Both the position numbers and the translations under genes were made by a program. Shown piece after piece: positions 16,528 through 24,668 of a DNA stretch of 64,000 nt. The notes beneath the pieces are model-generated. The model was not told where the DNA came from. It saw only the letters and a list, made by a program, of their open reading frames with translations, and searched no databases. The stretch covers positions 248,001-312,000 of the forward strand of contig JACJWG010000001.1 in assembly GCA_020637235.1 (NCBI GenBank). Reading direction: 5' to 3'. This DNA comes from Acidimicrobiaceae bacterium (GTDB taxonomy: Bacteria; Actinomycetota; Acidimicrobiia; Acidimicrobiales; Ilumatobacteraceae). Positions within the stretch are counted from its first letter, which is position 1. Each line of letters opens with the position of its first letter.

Positions 16528-17645
16528 GCCGCCTTGAACGCGTCCCACGTCGCGTCCCACGTCGCCTGTGCTTCGCCGAGGAAGACGTGGTACCCGACCT
16601 TGGCCATCACGTCGGCCGAGGGGTTGATCACCGGCGAGTTCCGCAGCGCCTCGTCGATGCCGGGGTTGTCGGGCTGCACGTAGGGCGACGCGACCGTGTT
16701 GATGAACGCGGCGTAGTTCTCCTGCTCGAGGAAGAAGTCGATGAACGCCCGGGCGAGGTCGTTGCGCGGGCCGTCGACGATCGCGAAGCCCTCGAGGTAG
16801 CCCACCTGACCCTCGCTCGGATCGACGAAGACGACGTCGGGGTTGCTGGTGAGCGCGAGCTGCGCGTCGTACGCGTCGCAGATCGCCATCACCGCGTCGC
16901 CGGCGGCGACCGCCTTGCCCACCTCGGTGCTGATCGCCAGCAGGTGTGGCTTCACGGTGGTGAGCACCTCCAGCACGGCGTCGAGATCGGCCTGCTCCGT
17001 CGACCCGATCGGCTTGCCGAGCATCACGAGCACGTTGTCCATCACGCTCGCCTGGTAGTCGAGCATCGCCACCTGGCCCGAGTACTCGGGCGCCATCGCG
17101 AAGAAGTCGGCCCACGACGTGGGCGGCGTGCTCACCAGATCCTTGCGGTAGATGATGCCGGTACGCCCGTGATCGGTGGGTGCGAAGTAGGTGTCGGTCG
17201 GGTCCCAGTCGTTGCCCTTGTAGGCGTCGGACACGAAGGCCATGCTCGGCAGCGTGCCGAGCTCGGCGAGCACGCCGAGTGCGGTGAGGCGCGGGAAGGT
17301 GTTGCCGTCGACGAGCAGCACGTCGATGTCGCCGGCGCGGTCCTTGGCCTTCGCGATCGAGTCGTCGGCCGACACCCAGGCGATCTCGTTGACGCTGGCA
17401 CCCGGGTAGCGGGCGGCGAAGTCGGCGTAGGTGGTGGGGCTCGCCCAGCCGGCGAAGTTGAGCAGGTTGAGCGTGCCGGTGATCTCGCCGGCGGGTGTGC
17501 TGCCCGCGGGCGACCCCTCGGACGACCCCTCGGGGGCGGCGGTGTCGGAGGACTCGGACTCGTCGTCGCCGCACGCGGCGAGCAGAGCGGCACCGCCGGC
17601 AGCGGCGGCAAGGGCGAACAGGGAGCGGCGGGAGATCGGCGTCAT
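16524..17645 (-). CDS. Periplasmic-type polyamine-binding lipoprotein (PotD-like)
   Basis: A 373-residue solute-binding protein. The signal has twin arginines (SRRSLFALAAAAGG) and a lipobox LLAACGD with Cys at about 25, so Tat export and lipid anchoring are both possible. A Ser/Gly/Pro linker leads to the binding domain, which begins LNLLNFAGWASPTTYADFAARYPG and contains VLLVDGNTF and DHGRTGIIYRKDL, in the style of PotD/PotF. GGAAGGA lies six bases before the ATG, and a -10-like TACGAT is at 17673-17678 on the minus strand. The ligand may be a polyamine or another small organic cation (inference from family). Confidence 0.9.
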   Translation of the reverse strand: MTPISRRSLFALAAAAGGAALLAACGDDESESSDTAAPEGSSEGSPAGSTPAGEITGTLNLLNFAGWASPTTYADFAARYPGASVNEIAWVSADDSIAKAKDRAGDIDVLLVDGNTFPRLTALGVLAELGTLPSMAFVSDAYKGNDWDPTDTYFAPTDHGRTGIIYRKDLVSTPPTSWADFFAMAPEYSGQVAMLDYQASVMDNVLVMLGKPIGSTEQADLDAVLEVLTTVKPHLLAISTEVGKAVAAGDAVMAICDAYDAQLALTSNPDVVFVDPSEGQVGYLEGFAIVDGPRNDLARAFIDFFLEQENYAAFINTVASPYVQPDNPGIDEALRNSPVINPSADVMAKVGYHVFLGEAQATWDATWDAFKAA

Positions 17646-17709
17646 GGGGGATCCTTCCGTGGGGGTCCCCCGATCGTAGGTCCTCCCCCGACGGGGGCGG
17701 GACCCGGAC

Positions 17710-19323
17710 TCAGCCTGCGAGGTACTCGCTCAGGCGGCGCTCGGCGTCGTCGCCGAACAGGATGTGTGCCACCTCGTCGAGCCCCGCCGACGACCGGATG
17801 TCCTCGGCCCGCACCACCTGCTCGATCTTCGAGCGACGGCGCATGAAGTCCTCGAGGCGCGTGATCAGCTCCGTGGTGGCAGCCAGGTGCAACTCGACGC
17901 GCAGGTAGTCGGCGTTCTCCATGATGTCCTCGGCCATGCGGGGGTCGTCACGGATGGCCTCGAGCATGCTGAACGCTCGGCGCCCGTACCGCCGCCACAA
18001 CCGGTCGCTGAGCGGCTCGACGTCGGGTTTGGTGCGCAACGAATCGAGGCGGATGAGCTTGGCCTGCCGGTAGAACTCGGTGCGCGTGGCTGCGGCGGGT
18101 TCGCCGTACCAGTTGTGCAGGTCGGGTTCGAGCGGCACGCCGAGCGACTCGACCGCCTCCGCCACCTCCTCGCCCACGTTGAGGCAGTCGGTGAGCTTGC
18201 CGCCGAACACGGTGACGAGCCGGAGCCGCCGGTCGGTCTCGATCGCGTGCTTGCGGCTGAGCGACGTCCAGTGCACCTCCTTCTGGTCGCCGCCCGACGT
18301 CTTCACCACCAGCGGCCGCACGCCGCAGCGCTCGGCGATGATGTCGTCCTTGGTGAGCGGCTCGCGCAGGTCGAGGCGCTTGTTGATCTGCTCGAGCAGG
18401 AAGTCGCGGTCGGTGTCGTCGACCTCGGTGAAGGGCACGTCGACGCGGGTGTCGGTGGTGCCGATCACCGATCGTGTCCCCATCGGGATCACGTAGAACA
18501 GCCGGCCGGTGTCGTCGAAGAACGCCAGCACCCGCCGGTGGTCGTCGGTGGTGAGCCTCGGCACCACCAGGTGGATGCCCTTCGAGTACACGATGCGATG
18601 ATCGGTCGACGCACCCCACGAGTGGTTGAGGTCGTCGACGAACGGGCCGGCGGCGTTGACGATCACCCGGGCCGTGGTGGTGAACTCCTCACCGGTCTCC
18701 ACGTCGCGCAGGTGCGCCGTCCAGCGGTCGCCGTGACGGTCGGCGCTCACCAGTTCGACGTAGTTGGCGGCGGTCGCGCCGGCCTCGAGGCCCGAGCGGA
18801 CGAAGGAGAACACGAAGCGCGAGTCGTTGTCGATCAGATAGGCGTCGCGGTACTCGATGCCGCCGCGGACGTCGGTGGTGTCGATCACCGGTTCCTCGTC
18901 GCGGATCTTCTCGGCGGTCAACAGGCGCGGCGCCCTCGTGCCGAACTGGCCGATGCCCCAGTAGCCGAGGGCGCCGAGCCCGGCGAACCACGGCGCGTAG
19001 GGCGAGGTCTCGTCGAGCGCGGCGAGGAAACTGATCTCCTTGATGTTGTCGGGGTACGCCTTCATCAGCCGATTGCGCGAGCGGCACAGCTTGAACACCA
19101 GCAGCAGTTCGTAGTTCTCGAGGTACTTGAAGCCGCCCCACACCAGGTTGGACGACTCCTGGCTGGTGAAGTGCCCGAAGTCGCCCCGGTCGATCAGCGC
19201 GACCGACGCCCCCCGACCGGCCAGGGCGGCGGTCGTGACGGCGCCGTTGATGCCACCGCCCACCACCAGCACGTCGAAGCTGCCACCGCGGAGGCGGTCG
19301 AGTTGGGTCGATCGGAGGGCCAT
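17710..19323 (-). CDS. glpD: FAD-dependent glycerol-3-phosphate dehydrogenase
   Basis: A 537-residue flavoprotein. The FAD-binding motif VLVVGGGINGAVTTAALAGRG is at residues ~17-37, followed by the GlpD motif SQESSNLVWGGFKYLE. Later motifs are VIVNAAGPFVDDL, YVIPMGTRSVIGTTDT, GVRPLV and RLVTVFGGKLTDCLNVGEE, all conserved in GlpD. The C-terminal helical domain is present, so the length is normal. It oxidises sn-glycerol 3-phosphate to dihydroxyacetone phosphate and passes electrons to quinone at the membrane. No glycerol kinase or facilitator gene is adjacent. Confidence 0.92.
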   Translation of the reverse strand: MALRSTQLDRLRGGSFDVLVVGGGINGAVTTAALAGRGASVALIDRGDFGHFTSQESSNLVWGGFKYLENYELLLVFKLCRSRNRLMKAYPDNIKEISFLAALDETSPYAPWFAGLGALGYWGIGQFGTRAPRLLTAEKIRDEEPVIDTTDVRGGIEYRDAYLIDNDSRFVFSFVRSGLEAGATAANYVELVSADRHGDRWTAHLRDVETGEEFTTTARVIVNAAGPFVDDLNHSWGASTDHRIVYSKGIHLVVPRLTTDDHRRVLAFFDDTGRLFYVIPMGTRSVIGTTDTRVDVPFTEVDDTDRDFLLEQINKRLDLREPLTKDDIIAERCGVRPLVVKTSGGDQKEVHWTSLSRKHAIETDRRLRLVTVFGGKLTDCLNVGEEVAEAVESLGVPLEPDLHNWYGEPAAATRTEFYRQAKLIRLDSLRTKPDVEPLSDRLWRRYGRRAFSMLEAIRDDPRMAEDIMENADYLRVELHLAATTELITRLEDFMRRRSKIEQVVRAEDIRSSAGLDEVAHILFGDDAERRLSEYLAG

Positions 19324-19390
19324 GCCGACAGTGTGCCCACCCGGACGCCCGGTCGGCCACACACCGGCGCCGGGTCGGGTGTCTCGCCGG

Positions 19391-19921
19391 TCACGCCGTC
19401 GGCGGATCGGTGGGTGGCATCCCGGCCCTCGCCCATCGTCGGACGAGCTTCGTCGCCCATGCGTAGTGCGACGCCGTCGCCGACACGAAGTAGGCGCCGA
19501 GCGTCGTGGTCCCGGTCCAGGCAACACGTCCCGGCGTGAACAAGGTGTCGTCGTCGTACGCCGACACGACCGACATCACGGCGCCGTGTGAGACGCGGAG
19601 CCGTCCGGTCACGGTGGACCACGCCCGCGGACGGCAGCGCAGCTGGATCTCGTGGTTCAGCTCGGGGAGCTGCCGCCACGTGCGGCCAGGTGCCGGGATC
19701 TCGGGCTCGCCACCCTCGCGGCCGACACGATCCCACCCGAGCACCATGTCGTGCCATGCGCCGAGATGGCACAACACGTCCTTCACCGACCAGTCGTCGC
19801 AGCAGCCCGGCAGGTCGCGCCGGCCGGTCGGCACGGCGGCGACGGCGGTCCACAACCGATCGAACTCGTGATCGGCTGCGGACAACAGTTCGCCACGGCT
19901 GGTCGGTCGGCCCACGAGCAT
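19391..19921 (-). CDS. ClbS/DfsB-family four-helix protein
   Basis: A 176-residue protein with the pattern of the ClbS/DfsB (DUF1706) family: DDWSVKDVLCHLGAWHDMVLGW near residue 45, then PAPGRTWRQLPELNHEI near 80, and the C-terminal ATASHYAWATKLVRRWAR. These are the conserved helices of the DinB-like bundle, with histidines in CHLGAWH and ASHY. ClbS in Escherichia coli protects against colibactin by opening its cyclopropane; other members are uncharacterised and may handle reactive electrophiles. No colibactin-like genes are nearby. A general DinB/maleylpyruvate-isomerase-type protein is the alternative. Confidence 0.75.
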   Translation of the reverse strand: MLVGRPTSRGELLSAADHEFDRLWTAVAAVPTGRRDLPGCCDDWSVKDVLCHLGAWHDMVLGWDRVGREGGEPEIPAPGRTWRQLPELNHEIQLRCRPRAWSTVTGRLRVSHGAVMSVVSAYDDDTLFTPGRVAWTGTTTLGAYFVSATASHYAWATKLVRRWARAGMPPTDPPTA

Positions 19922-20023
19922 TCATCCTGCACGTCGTTCTCATCGAATGCAGGGTCGGAGGCCCCGATTCCGGTCGCGCTCGATGTGACGTCGGACCGAA
20001 CGGATCGTCGGGTCCGACGGAGG

Positions 20024-20063
20024 GCGGATCAGCGGATCAGCGGATCAGCGGATCAGCGGATCA
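20024..20063. repeat. Five perfect tandem copies of GCGGATCA
   Basis: The 8-base unit GCGGATCA is repeated five times without change. The last copy contains the stop codon of the minus-strand hydrolase (tca at 20061-20063). Since 8 is not a multiple of 3, copy-number changes would alter only the 3' untranslated part unless they reach into the last codons. Confidence 0.95.
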
Positions 20064-20855
20064 GCGCTCGACGTGCACCTTGGCCCGGTAGGGGCCGACG
20101 TGCCACGACGACGGCTCGAACGGGCGCCACTCGCCGAGGCCGAGCCGGAGGCGGTCGGACACGATGCCGAGCACCGCCGGGTTGAACCCGAGGCCGCAGT
20201 GGCTGCCGAACACCTCGACGTTCTCCGACCGAGGACCGGGGACGTCGACGCACGACCGCCACGGCACCACGCCATCGGCCTTCGTGAACACGGCGGTCGA
20301 CGGGACGGCCGGCACGCCGGTGTAGGGCTCGCGCCGGAAATCGGACGAGTGGGGGCGGCGCAGCCCGTGCACCGGTGCGGTGCGGTCGAACCATCGCCCG
20401 ACGTTGGTCTCCTCGGCACGGGTGAGCCGGAACGGGCTGCCGAGGGTGATCACGTGACGCACCTTGTCGGGGAAACGTGCCGCGAGCGCCCGCGAGTACA
20501 GACCGCCGAGGCTCCAGCCGACGAGCGTGACCGGCTGGCCGCCGTGGCGTCGGTGGATCTCGTCGAAGCGGTTGATCATGCCGTCGACGATGCGTTGCGT
20601 GGGTCCGAGGTTCTGCCCGAGGTGCCAGCCGTGCACCGAGTAGTCGAGGCGGGCGAGCACGTGGCGCAGCGACGCGGTCGATCGGTCGGACGCGGTGAAC
20701 CCGGGCAGCACCATCACCGGTCGCCCGTCACCCGACGGGAGCCGGGTGAGCAGCGGGGTGAGCGTGGTGAACGCCGCCATCTCGCCGGCGGCGCGAGCAC
20801 CCTCGCTCGCGAACGTCAGCAGCGACGGGTTGCGGAAGTGCGTCTGCGCGGTCAT
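20061..20855 (-). CDS. Alpha/beta hydrolase (lipase/esterase-like)
   Basis: A 264-residue protein. It has a strand VMVLPGFTASDRST with the oxyanion region, the nucleophile elbow GWSLGGLYSRALAARFP (Ser at about residue 115), and a late H in FGSHCGLGFNPAVLG. The fold resembles triacylglycerol lipases and PGAP1-like esterases. No signal peptide is visible. It sits 35 bases downstream of a serine hydrolase gene on the same strand. The stop codon lies in an 8-base tandem repeat. The substrate is not predictable. Confidence 0.82.
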   Translation of the reverse strand: MTAQTHFRNPSLLTFASEGARAAGEMAAFTTLTPLLTRLPSGDGRPVMVLPGFTASDRSTASLRHVLARLDYSVHGWHLGQNLGPTQRIVDGMINRFDEIHRRHGGQPVTLVGWSLGGLYSRALAARFPDKVRHVITLGSPFRLTRAEETNVGRWFDRTAPVHGLRRPHSSDFRREPYTGVPAVPSTAVFTKADGVVPWRSCVDVPGPRSENVEVFGSHCGLGFNPAVLGIVSDRLRLGLGEWRPFEPSSWHVGPYRAKVHVER

Positions 20856-20890
20856 CGCCCGCAGTCTTCCACGTCGCGCTCAGCTCGCGG

Positions 20891-22327
20891 TCAGCTCGCG
20901 GGAGGGTGCATCGCGGTGATGCGCCGGCCGAGTCCGGCACCGAACAACGGCATGAGCGCGAAGGTGGCCCGGAACGTGGCATCTGCCGGATCCAGCGTCA
21001 CGGTCAACCGGTGCGGGGTGTGCACCATCACGAGATCGACCACCAGGCGGCCGTCGTCGAGCGCCGCCGCGCTCGCCCACACCGTCCCGTCGTCGCTCGG
21101 CGACCACTCGTCGGCGAGGGGCACGCCGAGCGACCGGTCGTCCTCGTACAGCGTCAGGCGCCCGCGGTCGACCACGGCGGCGGTGATGGTGCGGTGCGTG
21201 GGCGTCCCCGCCGGCGCCGGGGCGCACTCGATCGGTGCCGTCGCCCCGGCGAGGGACGTGGCGGCCGGCGCACCACCGTGACGTTCGCGTGCGGTCGGCA
21301 TCGACAGCGACGCCAACCGGGCGGCGAGCGCTCGGTCGCCGGCGGATCCGGTGGTGGTCGTGGTCGTGGTGCCGCTCGACATCGCCGGCACCAGGTGCTG
21401 CCACATCAGGTCGAGCACGATCTGCATGTCCTCGACGCACGAGAACAACGACACCACGGCGTCGTGCTCGGGCAGCACCACCATGTACTGGCCGTACGCA
21501 CCGTCGCCGCGATAGCCGTGGCGCGAGCGCCACAGCTGCAGGCCGTAGCCCTGCTGCCAATCGGGTTCGGGGCGTTCGGGGTTGGGGGTCTGCACCCTCG
21601 ACGCCTCGGCCACCCACCCCGAGGGCAGCACCTGCCGGCCCTGCCACACGCCGTCGTCGAGGTACAGCTGGCCGAGCCGGGCGATCGTGTCGAGATCGGT
21701 GTACACCCCGGAGTAGCCGAGGTCGATGCCGGGTCGCAGCTGTGCCCAGCGCAGCCCGTCGACGCCGATCGGCCCGAGCACGCGCCGTGCGAGCAGGTCG
21801 ACGAGCCGTTCGCCGGCGATCCGCTGCAGGATCGTCGCAAGCAGCAACACCGGCGGCTGGTTGTACATGAACAGGGTGCCCGGCTCGGCGTCGGGTGCGA
21901 TGCGCAGGAAGCCGCGAACGGGGTCGTCGGGATCGGCGGCGATCGCCTCGGGCAGCATCTCGCGGTCGTGGCCGCTCGCCATGGAGGCGACGTGTCGAAC
22001 GGTGAGGCGGCGGGTGCGCGCATCGATCGCCGGGTCGTCGAACAGCTCGGGGAGGTGGTCGCTCACGAGGTCGTCGAGCCCGATGCGGCCGTCGCCCCAG
22101 AGCACCCCGAGCGCCGATCCGGTGAAGGTCTTGCTGAGCGAGTACACCAGCCGCGCGGTGCCCGCACGGTGCGGCGCCCACCATCCCTCGACGATGCGAT
22201 GGCCGTGGCGCTGGACGATCAGGCCGTGCGGCTCGAGGCGTGGGTCGGCGTCGAGCGCGTCGACGAACGCGGCGACGCCGGCCGGATCGACACCCTGCGC
22301 CGACGGTGTGCTGATGGGCATCTCCAT
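20891..22327 (-). CDS. Serine hydrolase of the beta-lactamase/EstB family (class C-like)
   Basis: A 478-residue protein with the SxxK motif as SLSK (S63, K66) and the YxN motif as MYNQP, the hallmarks of penicillin-binding-protein/class C-like serine hydrolases. Other family marks are LVDLLARRVLGPIGV and YGLQLWRS. After the catalytic domain a Thr/Gly/Ser-rich linker (TTTTTTGSAGD) leads to a C-terminal beta domain. No signal peptide is seen. I chose the ATG at 22327 because AGGA lies seven bases upstream; an in-frame GTG is two codons earlier. Family members are esterases, D-aminopeptidases or beta-lactamase-like, so the substrate is open. Confidence 0.85.
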   Translation of the reverse strand: MEMPISTPSAQGVDPAGVAAFVDALDADPRLEPHGLIVQRHGHRIVEGWWAPHRAGTARLVYSLSKTFTGSALGVLWGDGRIGLDDLVSDHLPELFDDPAIDARTRRLTVRHVASMASGHDREMLPEAIAADPDDPVRGFLRIAPDAEPGTLFMYNQPPVLLLATILQRIAGERLVDLLARRVLGPIGVDGLRWAQLRPGIDLGYSGVYTDLDTIARLGQLYLDDGVWQGRQVLPSGWVAEASRVQTPNPERPEPDWQQGYGLQLWRSRHGYRGDGAYGQYMVVLPEHDAVVSLFSCVEDMQIVLDLMWQHLVPAMSSGTTTTTTTGSAGDRALAARLASLSMPTARERHGGAPAATSLAGATAPIECAPAPAGTPTHRTITAAVVDRGRLTLYEDDRSLGVPLADEWSPSDDGTVWASAAALDDGRLVVDLVMVHTPHRLTVTLDPADATFRATFALMPLFGAGLGRRITAMHPPAS

Positions 22328-22353
22328 CGACACATCCTGCCCGAGCCGGCCTC

Positions 22354-22398
22354 CTTCGTGAGCCGGATGCGCAGCATGTGCGCATTCGGCTCACGAAG
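22354..22398. terminator. 20-bp inverted repeat (terminator or REP-like hairpin)
   Basis: CTTCGTGAGCCGGATGCGCA (22354-22373) and TGCGCATTCGGCTCACGAAG (22379-22398) pair over 20 positions with a single G-T wobble and a 5-base loop. The hairpin stands between the stop of a lipoprotein gene and the start of the serine hydrolase gene on the same strand, so it probably terminates the upstream transcript. It may also be one copy of a dispersed repetitive palindrome. Confidence 0.75.
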
Positions 22399-22405
22399 AC
22401 CTGGG

Positions 22406-23446
22406 TCAGGAGCGCGACAGGTTCCAGATCACCTGCAGCGCCACCAACTGGTCGCCGGAGGTGACCTCGCCGATCGCCACCTGGCCTTCCCAGTCGCCGA
22501 TCGACACGTCGCGGCGGTACCGGGTGTTCGACAGCGGCGTCGGCTCGTAGGTGAAGCCGGCGCCGACCAGCACGCCCTGCTCGAAGTAGTCGACCATCTG
22601 CTCGAGATCGGTCGGCTCGTAGTCGAAGCGCACGAACACGTTGCCGTCGAGGCCGGGCATGAAGCCCGACGTCACCAGGCCGCGCGCGACGTTCAGCTCG
22701 GTGAGCACACCACCGTCCGGCCGCGGCAACGACGCGAGGAACTCGGGGTCGGGCATCGTGTCGGACACCGGAGCCCACTCGGCGTTGAGGCCCGGACGGC
22801 CGTTCGTCGCCGGGTCGGTGTCCAGCACGTACACGAGCCGTTGGCCCTGCGGGTCGGTGAGCAGCGCGGTGTACAGCGAGCCGCTCTCGGCGAACGACGG
22901 CGAGGTCCAGCCGTCGATCGGGCCGGCGGCCCAGGTCTCGAGGCCGGCGGGGTCGATCGCCAGGTCGAGACCGAGCGAGTAGGTGATGTCGATGCTGCCG
23001 TCGAAACCGTCGACCTCGGCCTCCACCCCGGCGCCGGTGACGTTCGCCGGTCCGGGCACCGGCACCGTGACCCCGGGCAGCGCCGTGGCCGGGTCGAGCG
23101 GCAGACCGATGCCCGAGGCCAGGTCGTCCATCAGCGGTGCGATCGCGACGTCGAACGTGGGGGCGTCCCACGCGGCCGGCTCGGGCAGCGTGGAGGACGC
23201 GGCCGGCGCGTCGGTCGCCGGTGACCCGGTCGGTGCGGGTTCGGTGGCGGCCGGTTCCGCCGCGGACCCGGTCGTGTCGGATTCCGTGGTGGGCTCGGTC
23301 GCAGCGGGGGCGTCGGTGGTGTCGGTGATGTCAGTCGTGGTGTTCGCGGGTGCCTCGTCGGACGAGTCGTCGTCACCACCGCAGGCGGCGAGGAGCGAGA
23401 TCGGGACGAGCAGAGACATCAGGTGGCGCATCGGTCGGGGGGACAT
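22406..23446 (-). CDS. Secreted lipoprotein, function unknown
   Basis: A 346-residue protein. The signal ends in LLAACGGDDD with Cys at about residue 22, so it is a lipoprotein. Residues 25-95 are an acidic Thr/Ala/Pro linker. The globular part (about 95-346) has two repeats of a similar shape and contains YSLGLDLAIDPAG and FVRFDYEPTDLEQMVDYF. It has no cysteine after the lipobox and no recognised domain. It is divergent from the GH172-type gene, 58 bases away. Confidence 0.72.
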   Translation of the reverse strand: MSPRPMRHLMSLLVPISLLAACGGDDDSSDEAPANTTTDITDTTDAPAATEPTTESDTTGSAAEPAATEPAPTGSPATDAPAASSTLPEPAAWDAPTFDVAIAPLMDDLASGIGLPLDPATALPGVTVPVPGPANVTGAGVEAEVDGFDGSIDITYSLGLDLAIDPAGLETWAAGPIDGWTSPSFAESGSLYTALLTDPQGQRLVYVLDTDPATNGRPGLNAEWAPVSDTMPDPEFLASLPRPDGGVLTELNVARGLVTSGFMPGLDGNVFVRFDYEPTDLEQMVDYFEQGVLVGAGFTYEPTPLSNTRYRRDVSIGDWEGQVAIGEVTSGDQLVALQVIWNLSRS

Positions 23447-23504
23447 GGCGACAGACGGTACGGCCGGGCCGTGAGTGTGCCGTCAGCCGGGATACGTTCG
23501 GTCG

Positions 23505-24668
23505 ATGTTCGACCCGATGCGCATCGACCTCACCCAGGCTCCCCGCACGATCTCGTTCGAGAACCCCACCGGTGCCGCCGGCATGGGCGGCACGGTCGCG
23601 GGAGGGCGCAAGGGCGCCCCGTTCCGGATGATCGAGCCCGGCGAGCGGGTGACGCTCGCCGACATCGAGGGCCCCGGCACCGTTCGGCACGTGTGGTGCA
23701 CCGTGCCGCCGATGCGGCCCGACCACCTGCGCGCCCTGGTGCTCGAGGTGCACTACGACGGTCACGACGAGCCGAGCGTGTCGGTGCCGCTGCCCGACTT
23801 CTTCGGTGCCGTGCACGGACGCCCGGTGCCGTACGCCTCGGCGCTGCAGAGCACCCAGGAGGGTCGCGGCTACAACTCCTGGATCCCGATGCCGTTCCGG
23901 CAGCACCTGCGCGTCGAGCTCGTGAACGCGTCGCCGCGACCGGTGCAGCTCTACTACCAGATCGACCTCACCCTCGGCCCGGTGCCCGCCGACGCCGGCG
24001 TGCTGCACGCGTCGTTCCGGCGCGAGAACCCCACGGTGCTGCGACGCGACTTCACCATCGCCGACGGCTTCCGCGGGCCGGGCAGGTTCGTCGGCTGCAA
24101 CGTGGGTGTGCGGGTGTTCCACGAACCGGCGTGGTTCGCCTGGTACGGCGAGGGCGAGGTGAAGATGTACCTCGACGGCGAGTCCCACCCCACCTGGTGC
24201 GGCACCGGCCTCGAGGACTACGTCGGGACCGCGTACGGCATGGGTGCCCACCAGACGCCGTATCAGGGTGCGCCGCTCGTGCGGCGAGACCCGCAGGCCG
24301 GCCGGCCCAACCCCGACCTCGTGTCGTTCTACCGATGGCACCTGCCCGACCCGATCGTGTTCGAGCGCTCCCTGCGCGTGACCATCCAGCAGATCGGCGC
24401 GGTGATGGTGCCGCCCGGCGACGAGCACCTCCGGGACGAGGTCGACGCGGCCGGGGTGGTGGCCGGCACGGGCTGGACCCACGTGGGCGGCAGCACCGTC
24501 GAGTGGTTCGCGATCGCCGAACGAGTGGACGACTACTGCGCCACCGCGTTCGTGGCGCTGGAGCAGGTGCAGGGTGTCGTGCCGGTCGACGTGGCCGCGG
24601 CCGTCGCCGACGTCGGGCGCGCCGACTACGAGCGGCCGTCGGCGTTCGAGGTGGGCGTCACCGGCTGA
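23505..24668 (+). CDS. DUF2961/GH172-family glycoside hydrolase-like protein
   Basis: A 387-residue protein with the DUF2961 pattern: GPGTVRHVWCTVPP, LRALVLEVHYDGHDEPSVSVPLPDFFG, GYNSWIPMPF, a second jelly-roll half, and GTGLEDYVGTAYGM followed by YRWHLPDPIVFERSLRVTIQ. The paired glutamates expected for catalysis fit GLEDY and the late SFYRWHL...FERS region. Characterised GH172 enzymes act on D-arabinofuranosyl or fructofuranosyl linkages. The ATG at 23505 lies six bases after a -10-like TACGTT. No signal peptide is visible, so it is probably cytoplasmic. The 3' end overlaps the convergent gene by 43 bases. Confidence 0.82.
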   Translation: MFDPMRIDLTQAPRTISFENPTGAAGMGGTVAGGRKGAPFRMIEPGERVTLADIEGPGTVRHVWCTVPPMRPDHLRALVLEVHYDGHDEPSVSVPLPDFFGAVHGRPVPYASALQSTQEGRGYNSWIPMPFRQHLRVELVNASPRPVQLYYQIDLTLGPVPADAGVLHASFRRENPTVLRRDFTIADGFRGPGRFVGCNVGVRVFHEPAWFAWYGEGEVKMYLDGESHPTWCGTGLEDYVGTAYGMGAHQTPYQGAPLVRRDPQAGRPNPDLVSFYRWHLPDPIVFERSLRVTIQQIGAVMVPPGDEHLRDEVDAAGVVAGTGWTHVGGSTVEWFAIAERVDDYCATAFVALEQVQGVVPVDVAAAVADVGRADYERPSAFEVGVTG

